Assembly (NCBI RefSeq): GCF_015351235.1
Contig: NZ_JADKSJ010000001.1
Span: forward strand, 2,435,668 to 2,499,667
DNA: 64,000 nucleotides
Direction of reading: 5' to 3'
From: Plantibacter sp. VKM Ac-2880
GTDB lineage: Bacteria; Actinomycetota; Actinomycetes; Actinomycetales; Microbacteriaceae
Below, one piece after another: positions 31,742 through 39,601 of this stretch. A program made the position numbers and the translations under genes. Position 1 is the stretch's first letter; every line of letters begins with the position of its first letter. Below the pieces are notes generated by a model. That model saw only the letters and a list, made by a program, of their open reading frames with translations. It searched no databases and was not told the origin of the DNA.

Positions 31742-32961
31742 GCGGTCGCCGGCTGGCTCCGGTGCTCCCGAGGCATGCGGGCTGCGAGCACCGGGACGAG
31801 CAACATCAGCACGACCGCCGACCCGAACGCGGCGGGGAACGAGAAGGCGTCGAGCAGCGCCCCGGCCACCAGCGGGCCGACGATCGCGCCGAGGTCCGAC
31901 GTCGCCTGGAAGACCGCCACGGCGCGTCCACCCCGCCCGCCCGCGGCATCGCCGACGGCCGCCGCCGGCGCCGTCCCGAGGAAGGCCGCCGCGACGCCGT
32001 AGACGCAGAGCGCGACGACGAGCAGCCAGAGCTCGCCGACGAAGGGCATCGCGAGGAGGGCCAGCGCGGCGACGGGGAAGGCGACCAGCATCGCCGGGCG
32101 TCGACCGACGGTGTCGACGAACCGGCCGGCCGGCCCGAGCGCGAGGGTCTGCGCCACGGCCGCGATCGCGAACGCGACGCCGGTCCAGGCCGCTTCCTCA
32201 TGCAGCGCTTCGACGACGAGCACGGGGACGAGCGCGCCGCGGACCCCCATGGACGCCCAGCCGTTGGCGAAGTTCGCCAGGAGGGCCGTCTGGTACCGAC
32301 GGTCGCGGAGGACGGTCCGGAACGGTTCGGCGGGTGCCGAGTGCTCGGTCGGTGCCGCGATCCGGCTGCCGCGCAGCATGACGAGACCGAGGACACCGGC
32401 GATCGCGAGCGTCCCGGCGTAGAAGAAGAACGGCGCGGTGAGGGAGATGGTCGCGAGCAGCCCACCGACGGCCGGACCGGCCATGCCTCCGACGAGGAAC
32501 CCGCCCTGGTAGAAGCCGACCGCCCGGCCGCGGCGATGCGGCGCGGTCGTCCGCAGGAGCAGGGTCATCGCCGCCACGGAGAACATGGCCGACCCGATCC
32601 CTCCGACGCCGCGGAGGAGTAGGAGCTGCGGGTAGTCAGCCGCCAGGCCGACGAGGGCGCTGGAGATCGCGACGATCCCGATCCCCGAGGCCAGCACCAC
32701 CCGCTCGCCGATCCGGTCGACGAGCGCCCCGACGAACGGGTTCGCCACGAGTCGCATGAGTGCGAAGACGGACACGACCGCTCCGACCTCGAGATAGCCG
32801 ACACCGAAGCTGCGGACGTAGACCGGCAGGACCGGGATCACGACCCCGAAGCCGAGCATCACGAAGAAGGCGACACCACCGAGGACGAGGACCTCGCGAC
32901 CGAGCGGCTCACGAGCAACGGCTCCCGCTCCGCCTGGGCGACGGAACGGGAGCCGGATCAT
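31738..32961 (-). CDS. MFS transporter (12-TM, DHA1 type)
   Basis: The 407-aa protein starts at ATG 32961. Twelve hydrophobic segments are expected from the sequence. Motif A is GALVDRIGERVVLASG between segments 2 and 3, and GRFVDTVGRRPAML is its repeat in the second half. GFGVVIPVLPVYV in the first segment is typical of DHA1 drug/proton antiporters. The substrate is unknown. It converges with the mshB-like gene and is not obviously in an operon. Confidence 0.85.
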   Translation of the reverse strand: MIRLPFRRPGGAGAVAREPLGREVLVLGGVAFFVMLGFGVVIPVLPVYVRSFGVGYLEVGAVVSVFALMRLVANPFVGALVDRIGERVVLASGIGIVAISSALVGLAADYPQLLLLRGVGGIGSAMFSVAAMTLLLRTTAPHRRGRAVGFYQGGFLVGGMAGPAVGGLLATISLTAPFFFYAGTLAIAGVLGLVMLRGSRIAAPTEHSAPAEPFRTVLRDRRYQTALLANFANGWASMGVRGALVPVLVVEALHEEAAWTGVAFAIAAVAQTLALGPAGRFVDTVGRRPAMLVAFPVAALALLAMPFVGELWLLVVALCVYGVAAAFLGTAPAAAVGDAAGGRGGRAVAVFQATSDLGAIVGPLVAGALLDAFSFPAAFGSAVVLMLLVPVLAARMPREHRSQPATA

Positions 32962-32982
32962 GTTCTCAGGCTAACGGTGCGA

Positions 32983-34026
32983 TCAGCCGATCGTCGCCGT
33001 GTCGATGACGAAGCGGTAGCGGACGTCGCTGCGGACGACGCGGTCGTACGCGCCCTCGACCTCGTCGGCGCCGATGAGCTCGATCTCCGAGCCGATGCCG
33101 TGCTCGGCGCAGAAGTCGAGCATCTCCTGCGTCTCGCGGATGCCGCCGATGTTCGAGCCGGCGAGCGAGCGACGGCCTCCCACCAGGGAGAACACGCGGA
33201 ACTGCTGGGTGTTCTCCGGCAGGCCGACGAAGACCATCGAGCCGTTGAGCTTCAGCGTCGACAGGTACGCGTCGATGTCGAGGTCGGCCGAGACGGTGTT
33301 GATGATGAGGTCGAAGCGGCCACGGAGCGACTTCAGCGTGCCTTCCTCACCGGTGGCGTAGTAGTGGTCGGCTCCGAAGCGCTTGCCGTCGGCCTCCTTG
33401 GAGGTCGTCTGGCTGAGGACGGTGACCTCGGCGCCGAGCGCGTGCGCGATCTTCACGCCCATGTGACCGAGGCCACCCATGCCGACGATCGCGACCTGCT
33501 TGCCGGGACCGGCACCCCAGTGCTTCAGCGGGGAGTACGTGGTGATACCGGCACACAGGAGCGGAGCGGCCACGTCGAGCTCGATGCCCTCGGGGATGCT
33601 CAACACGTAGTTCTCGTCGGCGACGATCTGTTTGCTGTACCCGCCGTAGGTGGGCTCTCCGTCGTACTCGCGACCGTTGTAGGTGGCGACGTTGCCCTTG
33701 AGGCAGAACTGCTCCTCGCCGGCGACGCAGTTCTCGCACTCACGGCAGGAGTCGACGAAACAGCCGATGCCGACGCGGTCGCCGACCCGGTGCTTCGTGA
33801 CGCCCTCGCCGACCTCGGTGACGACACCGGCGATCTCGTGACCGGGCACCATCGGGAAGATGGCCTTGCCCCACTCCTCACGGGCCTGGTGGATGTCGCT
33901 GTGGCAGATGCCCGCGTAGAGGACGTCGATGACGACGTCGTTGGCCCGCGGAGCGCGACGCTCGATCGAGCCGACCTCGAAGGGGGCGTCGGCAGTGGGC
34001 TTGATGATGGCGGCGACGGTGGTCAT
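32983..34026 (-). CDS. Zinc-dependent NAD(P) alcohol dehydrogenase (CAD/YahK type)
   Basis: The 347-aa protein starts at ATG 34026, 4 bases after GAGGAG. Catalytic zinc ligands are C41, H63-E64 and the Cys in [10 protein letters not shown]. The structural zinc is held by C94, C97, C100 and C108 (CRECENC...C). The nucleotide loop is [11 protein letters not shown]. The pattern fits cinnamyl-alcohol-type dehydrogenases that reduce aromatic and other aldehydes, usually with NADPH. The physiological substrate is unknown. It stands alone between an MFS gene and the HesB-like gene. Confidence 0.9.
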   Translation of the reverse strand: MTTVAAIIKPTADAPFEVGSIERRAPRANDVVIDVLYAGICHSDIHQAREEWGKAIFPMVPGHEIAGVVTEVGEGVTKHRVGDRVGIGCFVDSCRECENCVAGEEQFCLKGNVATYNGREYDGEPTYGGYSKQIVADENYVLSIPEGIELDVAAPLLCAGITTYSPLKHWGAGPGKQVAIVGMGGLGHMGVKIAHALGAEVTVLSQTTSKEADGKRFGADHYYATGEEGTLKSLRGRFDLIINTVSADLDIDAYLSTLKLNGSMVFVGLPENTQQFRVFSLVGGRRSLAGSNIGGIRETQEMLDFCAEHGIGSEIELIGADEVEGAYDRVVRSDVRYRFVIDTATIG

Positions 34027-34287
34027 AGGACTCCTCGAGCTGTGGGGGTTGGGGGTGCCGTGGGGCGGGGTGATCGCGCCGGACAGCACCTTCGACGCTA
34101 GCAGCCCGCTCCGCCCGGGCCTCCCCCAAGAGCTCACGCGCGAGGTGTGCTACTGCCGACCCGCCAGGTGTGAATCCCTGCAGAGTTGCTTGGCAGTTCC
34201 CGCAGAGGATCGCCGAGCTGGTGGCGCACCCGGCCGAACCCGAGCAAGGTGGGGAACTCGTATCCGCGAACGGAACGGAGAACACAC

Positions 34288-34605
34288 ATGCTCACCCTGA
34301 CCGAGAACGCCGGCCGAGTCGTCAAGACCCTCGCCGAGAACGCACCACTCACCCCGGGACTGGTCGTCCCGGACGACGCGTCGTCGCTCACGCACGGCGC
34401 CGGACTGCGCATCAGCAGCTCCGACGACAACAACTTCGAAGTCACCATGACCGCCACGCCGCACGACGCGGACCAGATCATCGAGAGCGCAGGAGCCACC
34501 GTGTTCCTCGAGGAGTCCGCAGCGGTCGCGCTCAGCGACGCCGTCCTCGACGCGCAGATCGACGAGCAGGGCGGCGTGCGCTTCGCCCTCGGCAAGGCCG
34601 AATAG
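34288..34605 (+). CDS. Cysteine-free HesB/IscA-like protein
   Basis: The 105-aa protein starts at ATG 34288, preceded by GGAACGGAG. The fold outline follows A-type iron-sulfur carriers: MLTLTENAGRVVKTL, GAGLRISSSDD, FEVTMTATPHDADQIIESAGATVFLEESAA. However, it has no cysteine at all, so the three metal-binding Cys of IscA/HesB are absent. It therefore cannot carry an iron-sulfur cluster in the usual way. Related Cys-free proteins are annotated in actinobacteria as HesB-like, with no known role. A strong terminator follows at once. Confidence 0.8.
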   Translation: MLTLTENAGRVVKTLAENAPLTPGLVVPDDASSLTHGAGLRISSSDDNNFEVTMTATPHDADQIIESAGATVFLEESAAVALSDAVLDAQIDEQGGVRFALGKAE

Positions 34606-34614
34606 CCCCGTACA

Positions 34615-34658
34615 CGCACGGAACGCCCGGTGATCGACGATCACCGGGCGTTCGTGCG
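34615..34658. terminator. Bidirectional terminator hairpin after the HesB-like gene
   Basis: GAACGCCCGGTGATC (34621-34635) pairs perfectly with GATCACCGGGCGTTC (34639-34653) around GAC. A further 5 bp (CGCAC/GTGCG) extends the stem past one bulged G. It lies 10 bp after the HesB-like stop and 9 bp before the stop of the converging polymerase gene. Confidence 0.88.
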
Positions 34659-34666
34659 TCCACAGG

Positions 34667-35692
34667 TCACTCCTCGGGGTGCTTCGCCCGACTCGGCTGC
34701 ACCCGCGGCGGCTCCCCCGGCATCTTCGGGAAGTCGGGAGGGAACGGGAGCTCGCCCAAGCCCTGCTCGAGGTCCCGTGCCCACCACTGCAGGAGGACGT
34801 CGATCCGTCCGGGGTGATCATGCATCCCAGCCCACGGGTCGCCCGTCGACCGCAGCCGCTCCGGCACCGTCCGGACCGTGAACGCGCCAGGGTCGATCTC
34901 CGCCAGCTCGTCCCAGGTGACCGGGCACGAGACCGTCGCCGCTGCCAACGCACGCGGACTGTAGGCACCGGCCATGGTCCGATCCCGGTTCGCCTGGTTG
35001 TAGTCGACGAAGATGCGCTCGCCGCGTTCCTCCTTCCACCAGGACGTCGTCACGCGGGACGGATCCCGCCGCTCCAGTTCGCGTGCCGCGGCGATCACCG
35101 CGTGCCGGACGTCCAGGAACTCGTGCTCCGGCTCGATGGGGGCGAACACGTGGACCCCGCGGCTCCCGGAGGTCTTCACGAAACCGGTCAACCCGACCTC
35201 CGTCAGCAGCTCCCGCAGCGAGCCGGCCACACGGACGGCGTCGGCGAAGTCGGTACCCGGCTGCGGGTCGAGGTCGATCCGCAGCTCGTCGGGCCGATCA
35301 GGGTCGACCGCCCGCGACGGCCACGGATGGAACACGACCGTGTTCATCTGCGCGGCCCAGACGACCGCTGCCGCTTCATCGAGCACGAGCTGCGGATGCT
35401 GCCGCCCGCTCGGGTACACGACGTCCACGGCGCGCACATATGCGGGGGCACCCTTCGGCGGGTTCTTCGAGAAGAACCACTCACCGTCGACACCTCCCGG
35501 GAAACGCTGCAGCGACACGGGCCGGTCGCCGTTGGCCGCGAGGAACGCCGGCGCCACCTCGATGAGGTACTCGGCGAGCTCCTGCTTGGTGATGCCGGGC
35601 TCCTCCCAGAGCACCCGCTCGGGACTCGACAGCCGCACCTCCCGGTCGCCGTGCGGTCCGGGGACGGTGAGGACGATCGCGGTGCTGGCCAT
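34667..35692 (-). CDS. LigD-type polymerase/primase domain protein (stand-alone)
   Basis: The 341-aa protein starts at ATG 35692 (MASTAIVLTV); an ATG at 35743 would add 17 residues with no homology that I recognise. It is a single archaeo-eukaryotic primase-like domain: REVRLSSPERVLWEEPGITK, DGEWFFSKN, catalytic ELRIDLDPQPG, KTSGSRGVHVF, and ERIFVDYNQANRDRTMAGAYSPR. It has no phosphoesterase or ligase domain. Such stand-alone polymerases (PolD1-like of mycobacteria) fill gaps in repair and can add ribonucleotides. It is distant from the ku-ligD locus and is distinct from the POL domain there. Confidence 0.88.
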   Translation of the reverse strand: MASTAIVLTVPGPHGDREVRLSSPERVLWEEPGITKQELAEYLIEVAPAFLAANGDRPVSLQRFPGGVDGEWFFSKNPPKGAPAYVRAVDVVYPSGRQHPQLVLDEAAAVVWAAQMNTVVFHPWPSRAVDPDRPDELRIDLDPQPGTDFADAVRVAGSLRELLTEVGLTGFVKTSGSRGVHVFAPIEPEHEFLDVRHAVIAAARELERRDPSRVTTSWWKEERGERIFVDYNQANRDRTMAGAYSPRALAAATVSCPVTWDELAEIDPGAFTVRTVPERLRSTGDPWAGMHDHPGRIDVLLQWWARDLEQGLGELPFPPDFPKMPGEPPRVQPSRAKHPEE

Positions 35693-35763
35693 GCCGAACA
35701 CGGTACGCGTCCGTCCGGAGGTCGTCACGAGGGTGGTGCTCATGGCCGGAGCGGAGTAGAACG

Positions 35764-35964
35764 GACACGTCGAGCATCTCCGTCGTGCGGCAGCTCCTCT
35801 TCGCAGGTCTCCTCGACCGCCTCACGCTCATGGTCCACCCGGTCGTCGCCGGCGCCGGGCGCCACCTGTTCGAGCCGAGCGACCCCGTGACGCGGCTGGA
35901 GCTCGTCCGCTCCGTGCAGACGAGCTCCGGCAACGTGCTCTCGACCTACGCACCCCGCAGCTAG
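35764..35964 (+). pseudogene. C-terminal remnant of a RibD_C dihydrofolate-reductase-like gene
   Basis: Reading from 35764, the frame gives SISVVRQLLFAGLLDRLTL followed by MVHPVVAGAGRHLFEP and ends at TAG 35962-35964. This is the conserved C-terminal third of RibD_C/dihydrofolate-reductase-family proteins, which are normally about 190 aa. The nucleotide-binding N-terminus is missing and no plausible start codon precedes it. Its left end abuts the start region of the divergent polymerase gene, so the rest was probably lost by deletion there. Confidence 0.8.
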
Positions 35965-35980
35965 CGACGCGCGGGCGGAC

Positions 35981-37462
35981 TCAGCCCAGGTGGACCGCCT
36001 GCTGGTCACCGGAGGGCAGGAGGTCCTCCTTGCGGCCCCGGATGCAGACCACGGCGATGAGGCTCGCGATGACGAGTCCGACGGCAGCGGCGATGAACGC
36101 GGCCGAGTAGCCCTGGGTGAACGCCACCAGCTGCGACGCCTGATCGGTGACGGTCGCCTGGTCGGTGACACTGGCGTAGACGGTGGTGAAGACCGACAGC
36201 CCGATCGAGCCGCCGATCTGCATGGAGGCGTTCGCCGTGGCGGAGGCGGCTCCGGCGTCGTGCGGGGCGACACCGGTCAGCGCCAGGTTCTGCATCGGCA
36301 CGAAGACCATGGCCATACCGATCCCGAGCACGATGAGCGCCGGGAGCACCTGCACGAAGTAGTTCCCGTCGGCGGTGATGCGGCTGAGGTACACGAGGGA
36401 CGCCGCAGCGATCAGCGGACCGACGATGAGCAGTGGGCGCGGACCGATCGCCGGCAGGAGCTTGGTGGCGATGGGGGCGACGATCATGATCGCTGCGGTC
36501 ATCGGCAGGGTCGCGATCCCCGCCTCGAGCGGCGGGAAGCCGAGCACGATCTGCAGGTGGAAGGTCAGGTAGAGGAGCGCGCCGATCATGACGCTGCCGA
36601 CGATCATCTGCATGAGGAAGGCACCACCGCGCACGCGGTCGGCGACGATGCGCAACGGCAGCAGCGGCTGGGCCACGCGCATCTCGATGACGACGAACAG
36701 GGCCAGGAGTCCGGCGCCGAGCGCGAGGAAGCCGATGGTGTCGATGCGGCCCCAGCCGCCCTCGGCGAGCGTGAAGCCGTAGACCAGGGAACCGAGCCCC
36801 AGGATGACGGTGATCGCGCCGAGCCAGTCGTAGCGGTTGTCGCCCTCGGCCTTGCTCTCGGTCACGAGGATGAGCCCGGCGATCAGGCCGACGATGACGA
36901 ACGGCACGTTGACGAGGAGGCACCAGCGCCAGTCGACGAACTCGGTGAGCACCCCACCGAGGATGAGGCCGACGGCCGCGCCGGCTCCGGCGACCGTACC
37001 GAAGACGGCGAACGCCGTGTTGCGGTCGCGGCCGTGGGTGAAGGTCACCGTGAGCAGTGCGAGCGCCGCGGGAGCCATGAGGGCCGCGAAGACGCCCTGC
37101 AGGCCGCGGGCGACGATCAGTTCGGTCCCGCTCTGCGCGAATCCGCCGAACGCCGATGCTGCGCCGAAGCCCACCATGCCGACGAGGTAGGTGCGCTTCC
37201 GACCCCAGTAATCGGCTATCCGGCCACCGAGGAGGAGCAGTGCCCCGAACGCCAGCGCGTACGCGGTCACGACCCACTGACGCTGGGTGTCGGACAGGTC
37301 GAGCTCGCGCTGGGCGGCCGGCAGGGCGATGTTGACGATCGTGCCGTCGAGCACGACGATGAGCTGCGTCATCGCGAGGACGACGAGCACCCACCAACGG
37401 CGACCGGTCGAGCCGGACGGCGGTGCAGTGGCGTGGGATGCGGTGGCTGCGGACGCAGACAT
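35981..37462 (-). CDS. MFS transporter, EmrB/QacA type (14-TM, DHA2)
   Basis: The 493-aa protein starts at ATG 37462, six bases after GGAGG. Fourteen membrane segments are expected. Family marks are VVLDGTIVNIALPAAQRELD in segment 1, GGRIADYWGRKRTYLVG (motif A), and FGTVAGAGAAVGLILGGVL (motif C). Proton-driven efflux of drugs or metabolites is likely. The 172-bp upstream region contains a small hairpin (CTGGGG/CCCCAG, 37492-37511) in the presumed leader. It is flanked by a gene remnant on one side and a hydrolase gene on the other. Confidence 0.88.
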   Translation of the reverse strand: MSASAATASHATAPPSGSTGRRWWVLVVLAMTQLIVVLDGTIVNIALPAAQRELDLSDTQRQWVVTAYALAFGALLLLGGRIADYWGRKRTYLVGMVGFGAASAFGGFAQSGTELIVARGLQGVFAALMAPAALALLTVTFTHGRDRNTAFAVFGTVAGAGAAVGLILGGVLTEFVDWRWCLLVNVPFVIVGLIAGLILVTESKAEGDNRYDWLGAITVILGLGSLVYGFTLAEGGWGRIDTIGFLALGAGLLALFVVIEMRVAQPLLPLRIVADRVRGGAFLMQMIVGSVMIGALLYLTFHLQIVLGFPPLEAGIATLPMTAAIMIVAPIATKLLPAIGPRPLLIVGPLIAAASLVYLSRITADGNYFVQVLPALIVLGIGMAMVFVPMQNLALTGVAPHDAGAASATANASMQIGGSIGLSVFTTVYASVTDQATVTDQASQLVAFTQGYSAAFIAAAVGLVIASLIAVVCIRGRKEDLLPSGDQQAVHLG

Positions 37463-37634
37463 AGGGGACCTCCGAGCGAGGGGTGCGGGTGCTGGGGGTT
37501 TCCAGCCCCAGATCGATGCTCGACACACGGCGCGAATGCAGCACGGTGCGGACGATCAACCACCCCAACCACGAAGTCGGGCAGGCTTCCAGGATAGCGG
37601 ATCCCTGCCGCAACACGCCCGACAGACCGTGAGA

Positions 37635-38576
37635 TCAGTCGGCGGTGTAATGCTCCAGGACCGCCTCGGGGCGTTCCACCGCGGCGAAGTGACCCGCCCC
37701 GGCCAGCGTGTACACCCGGAGGTCGGGGACGAGCGCCGCGAGGACGGCCGCGTCGTCGGAACCGACGAAGACGTCCCGCTCGCCCATGGCGCAGCGGACG
37801 GGACAGCGCACACCGCGCCACCCGTGCAGGTCGTAGGCGGCTGCAGCGCGCGTCGCCGCCAGGAAGGTCGCGGGTCGCACGTCCGCGGCGAGTGCGTCGA
37901 CGACGGACCGGTCGAGGTCGCGGCGTCGTCCGAAGAGCGGCGACATGAGCGGCGCCAGGAGTCCGGCGCGGTTCAGGAGGCGGAGGAGCGCCGGGCCCCG
38001 GGAGCCCAGGACCTCCAGCACGCGCATGCCGACGAGCATGCCCGCGAACCACGGCAGGCGGGCCCCACCTGTCACGGGGTGACGGATCGCCTCGACGACG
38101 CCGACGCCGGTCGGTGAGACGAGGTCGACGCGGATCGTCGCGTCGGGCTCGCGGACCGCGAGGTCGAGCGCCACGAAGCCGCCGAGCGAGTGCCCGACGA
38201 CCCGCCAGGAGCGGTAGCCGAGCGATCTGGCCACGGTGGCGACCGCGTCCGAGAGCGCACGGACGCTCACTGGTCCCCGAGCAGCCGCCGGTGACTCGCC
38301 CCACCCGGGGAGGTCCACGGCGATGACGTCGTCGACGACCGCACCTCGCGCGTCGTCGGCGCGGAGGAACGGCGACCAAGTCGTCCAGGACCCCGCCGCG
38401 CCGTGCAGGAGGATCGTCGCCGGTCCTCCGGCCTCACGACCGGCCCGCACGGTGACGGGTCCGATGTCCGTGTCCACCGTCACGCGTCCGAGTCCGAGGG
38501 CGGTCTCATCGGCGGTGATGACGGAAGGATCGCACGGCACGGCAGGGCGGGAGGGGTTCAGGTGCATGCGGATCAT
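37635..38576 (-). CDS. Alpha/beta hydrolase
   Basis: The 313-aa protein starts at ATG 38576 (MIRMHL); an ATG at 38567 is equally possible. The fold has the oxyanion strand ATILLHGAAGSWTTW, a DLPGWGES loop, the nucleophile elbow VVGHSLGG (S130), and a catalytic His in GAGHFAAVERPEAV. It has no signal peptide. The cap region (about 165-235) is basic and not diagnostic, so the substrate is unknown. It is divergent from the DUF1206 gene. Confidence 0.85.
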   Translation of the reverse strand: MIRMHLNPSRPAVPCDPSVITADETALGLGRVTVDTDIGPVTVRAGREAGGPATILLHGAAGSWTTWSPFLRADDARGAVVDDVIAVDLPGWGESPAAARGPVSVRALSDAVATVARSLGYRSWRVVGHSLGGFVALDLAVREPDATIRVDLVSPTGVGVVEAIRHPVTGGARLPWFAGMLVGMRVLEVLGSRGPALLRLLNRAGLLAPLMSPLFGRRRDLDRSVVDALAADVRPATFLAATRAAAAYDLHGWRGVRCPVRCAMGERDVFVGSDDAAVLAALVPDLRVYTLAGAGHFAAVERPEAVLEHYTAD

Positions 38577-38669
38577 TCGGAAGCGAGGTGCCTTCCGGAT
38601 CGGACGTCGGTCGGCGGCCGGCCCGCATGCCGGGTGCGCAACCCCCCGTCGGCACGAGTTCGCGGCGGC

Positions 38670-38675
38670 TAGCGT
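38670..38675 (+). promoter_or_regulatory. Leaderless-type -10 hexamer TAGCGT for DUF1206 gene
   Basis: TAGCGT, six bases (GGTCTG), then ATG at 38682; no ribosome site is present, which supports a leaderless transcript. Confidence 0.55.
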
Positions 38676-38681
38676 GGTCTG

Positions 38682-39509
38682 ATGCCTTCGAACGCACGCG
38701 CCACCGCAGACCACGCCGCAGGAACCGCCAAGAACAGCACGACCCTCCGAACGCTCGCCCGCACCGGCCACGCCGTCAACGGACTCCTCCACGTCCTCAT
38801 CGGCGGGATCGCGATCTCGATCGCCCTGTCCGGCGGCGGATCCGGCGGCGGCGACGCCGACCAGTCCGGTGCACTCAAGACGCTCGCCGGCACACCAGGC
38901 GGGATCGTGATCATCTGGGTCGTCGCCGCCGGCCTGCTGGCACTCGGGCTGTGGACGGTCATCGCGGCGTTCCTCGTCAGCGAGTCCGACACGCGGAAAC
39001 GGTGGAGCAAGCGCATCTCGACCGCCGGACGCGCGATCGCCTACCTCGCCGTCGGATCCACGGCGCTCACCTTCGCCCTCGGCGGCAGCAGCGATTCGTC
39101 GCAGTCCAGCAAGGGCCTGACGGCGACGCTCCTGTCCTCACCCGGCGGGGTGTTCGTCGTCATCGCCGTCGGCCTCGTCGTCATGGGGATCGGCGGCTTC
39201 TTCGTCTTCAAGGGCGTGACGCAGAAGTTCCTCGAGGATGTGCACCCGCCGACCGGCACGACCAAGCGGGCCGTCGTGGTCCTCGGGATCGTCGGATGGG
39301 TCGCCAAGGGGGTCGCCCTCGTCACCGTCGGGATCCTCTTCATCGTCGCCGCAGCCACCCAGGACGCGGAGAAGGCCTCCGGGATGGACGGTGCCATCTC
39401 CGCGCTCGCCGCGCTCCCGTTCGGCGTCGTGATCCTGCTCGTGGTCGGTGTCGGCCTCATCGCCTACGGCCTGTTCTGCGGCGCCCGCGCCCGGTGGGGC
39501 AGCCTCTGA
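38682..39509 (+). CDS. DUF1206 membrane protein
   Basis: The 275-aa protein starts at ATG 38682. Six membrane segments are arranged as three repeats of the two-helix DUF1206 unit, beginning LARTGHAVNGLLHVLIGG (28-45), ISTAGRAIAYLAVGSTA and VLGIVGWVAKGVALVTVG. Each repeat starts with a G-x-x-x-K/N/Y-G/L-type helix. The family is common in actinobacteria and cyanobacteria, with no assigned function. Loops are Gly/Ser-rich. Confidence 0.85.
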   Translation: MPSNARATADHAAGTAKNSTTLRTLARTGHAVNGLLHVLIGGIAISIALSGGGSGGGDADQSGALKTLAGTPGGIVIIWVVAAGLLALGLWTVIAAFLVSESDTRKRWSKRISTAGRAIAYLAVGSTALTFALGGSSDSSQSSKGLTATLLSSPGGVFVVIAVGLVVMGIGGFFVFKGVTQKFLEDVHPPTGTTKRAVVVLGIVGWVAKGVALVTVGILFIVAAATQDAEKASGMDGAISALAALPFGVVILLVVGVGLIAYGLFCGARARWGSL

Positions 39510-39588
39510 ACCGCTGAGGCGAACGCCTCGGGCAGCGACGCGGCGACCTCCGCTCCAGACGATGTCCTGCAAACGCTTGCGTTGCGAC

Positions 39589-39594
39589 TACCGT
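39589..39594 (+). promoter_or_regulatory. Candidate -10 TACCGT for the RNA helicase gene
   Basis: TACCGT is seven bases before the ATG at 39602. AGGAG within those seven bases could be a ribosome site if transcription starts further upstream, so the leaderless reading is uncertain. Confidence 0.3.
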
Positions 39595-39601
39595 TAGGAG
39601 T

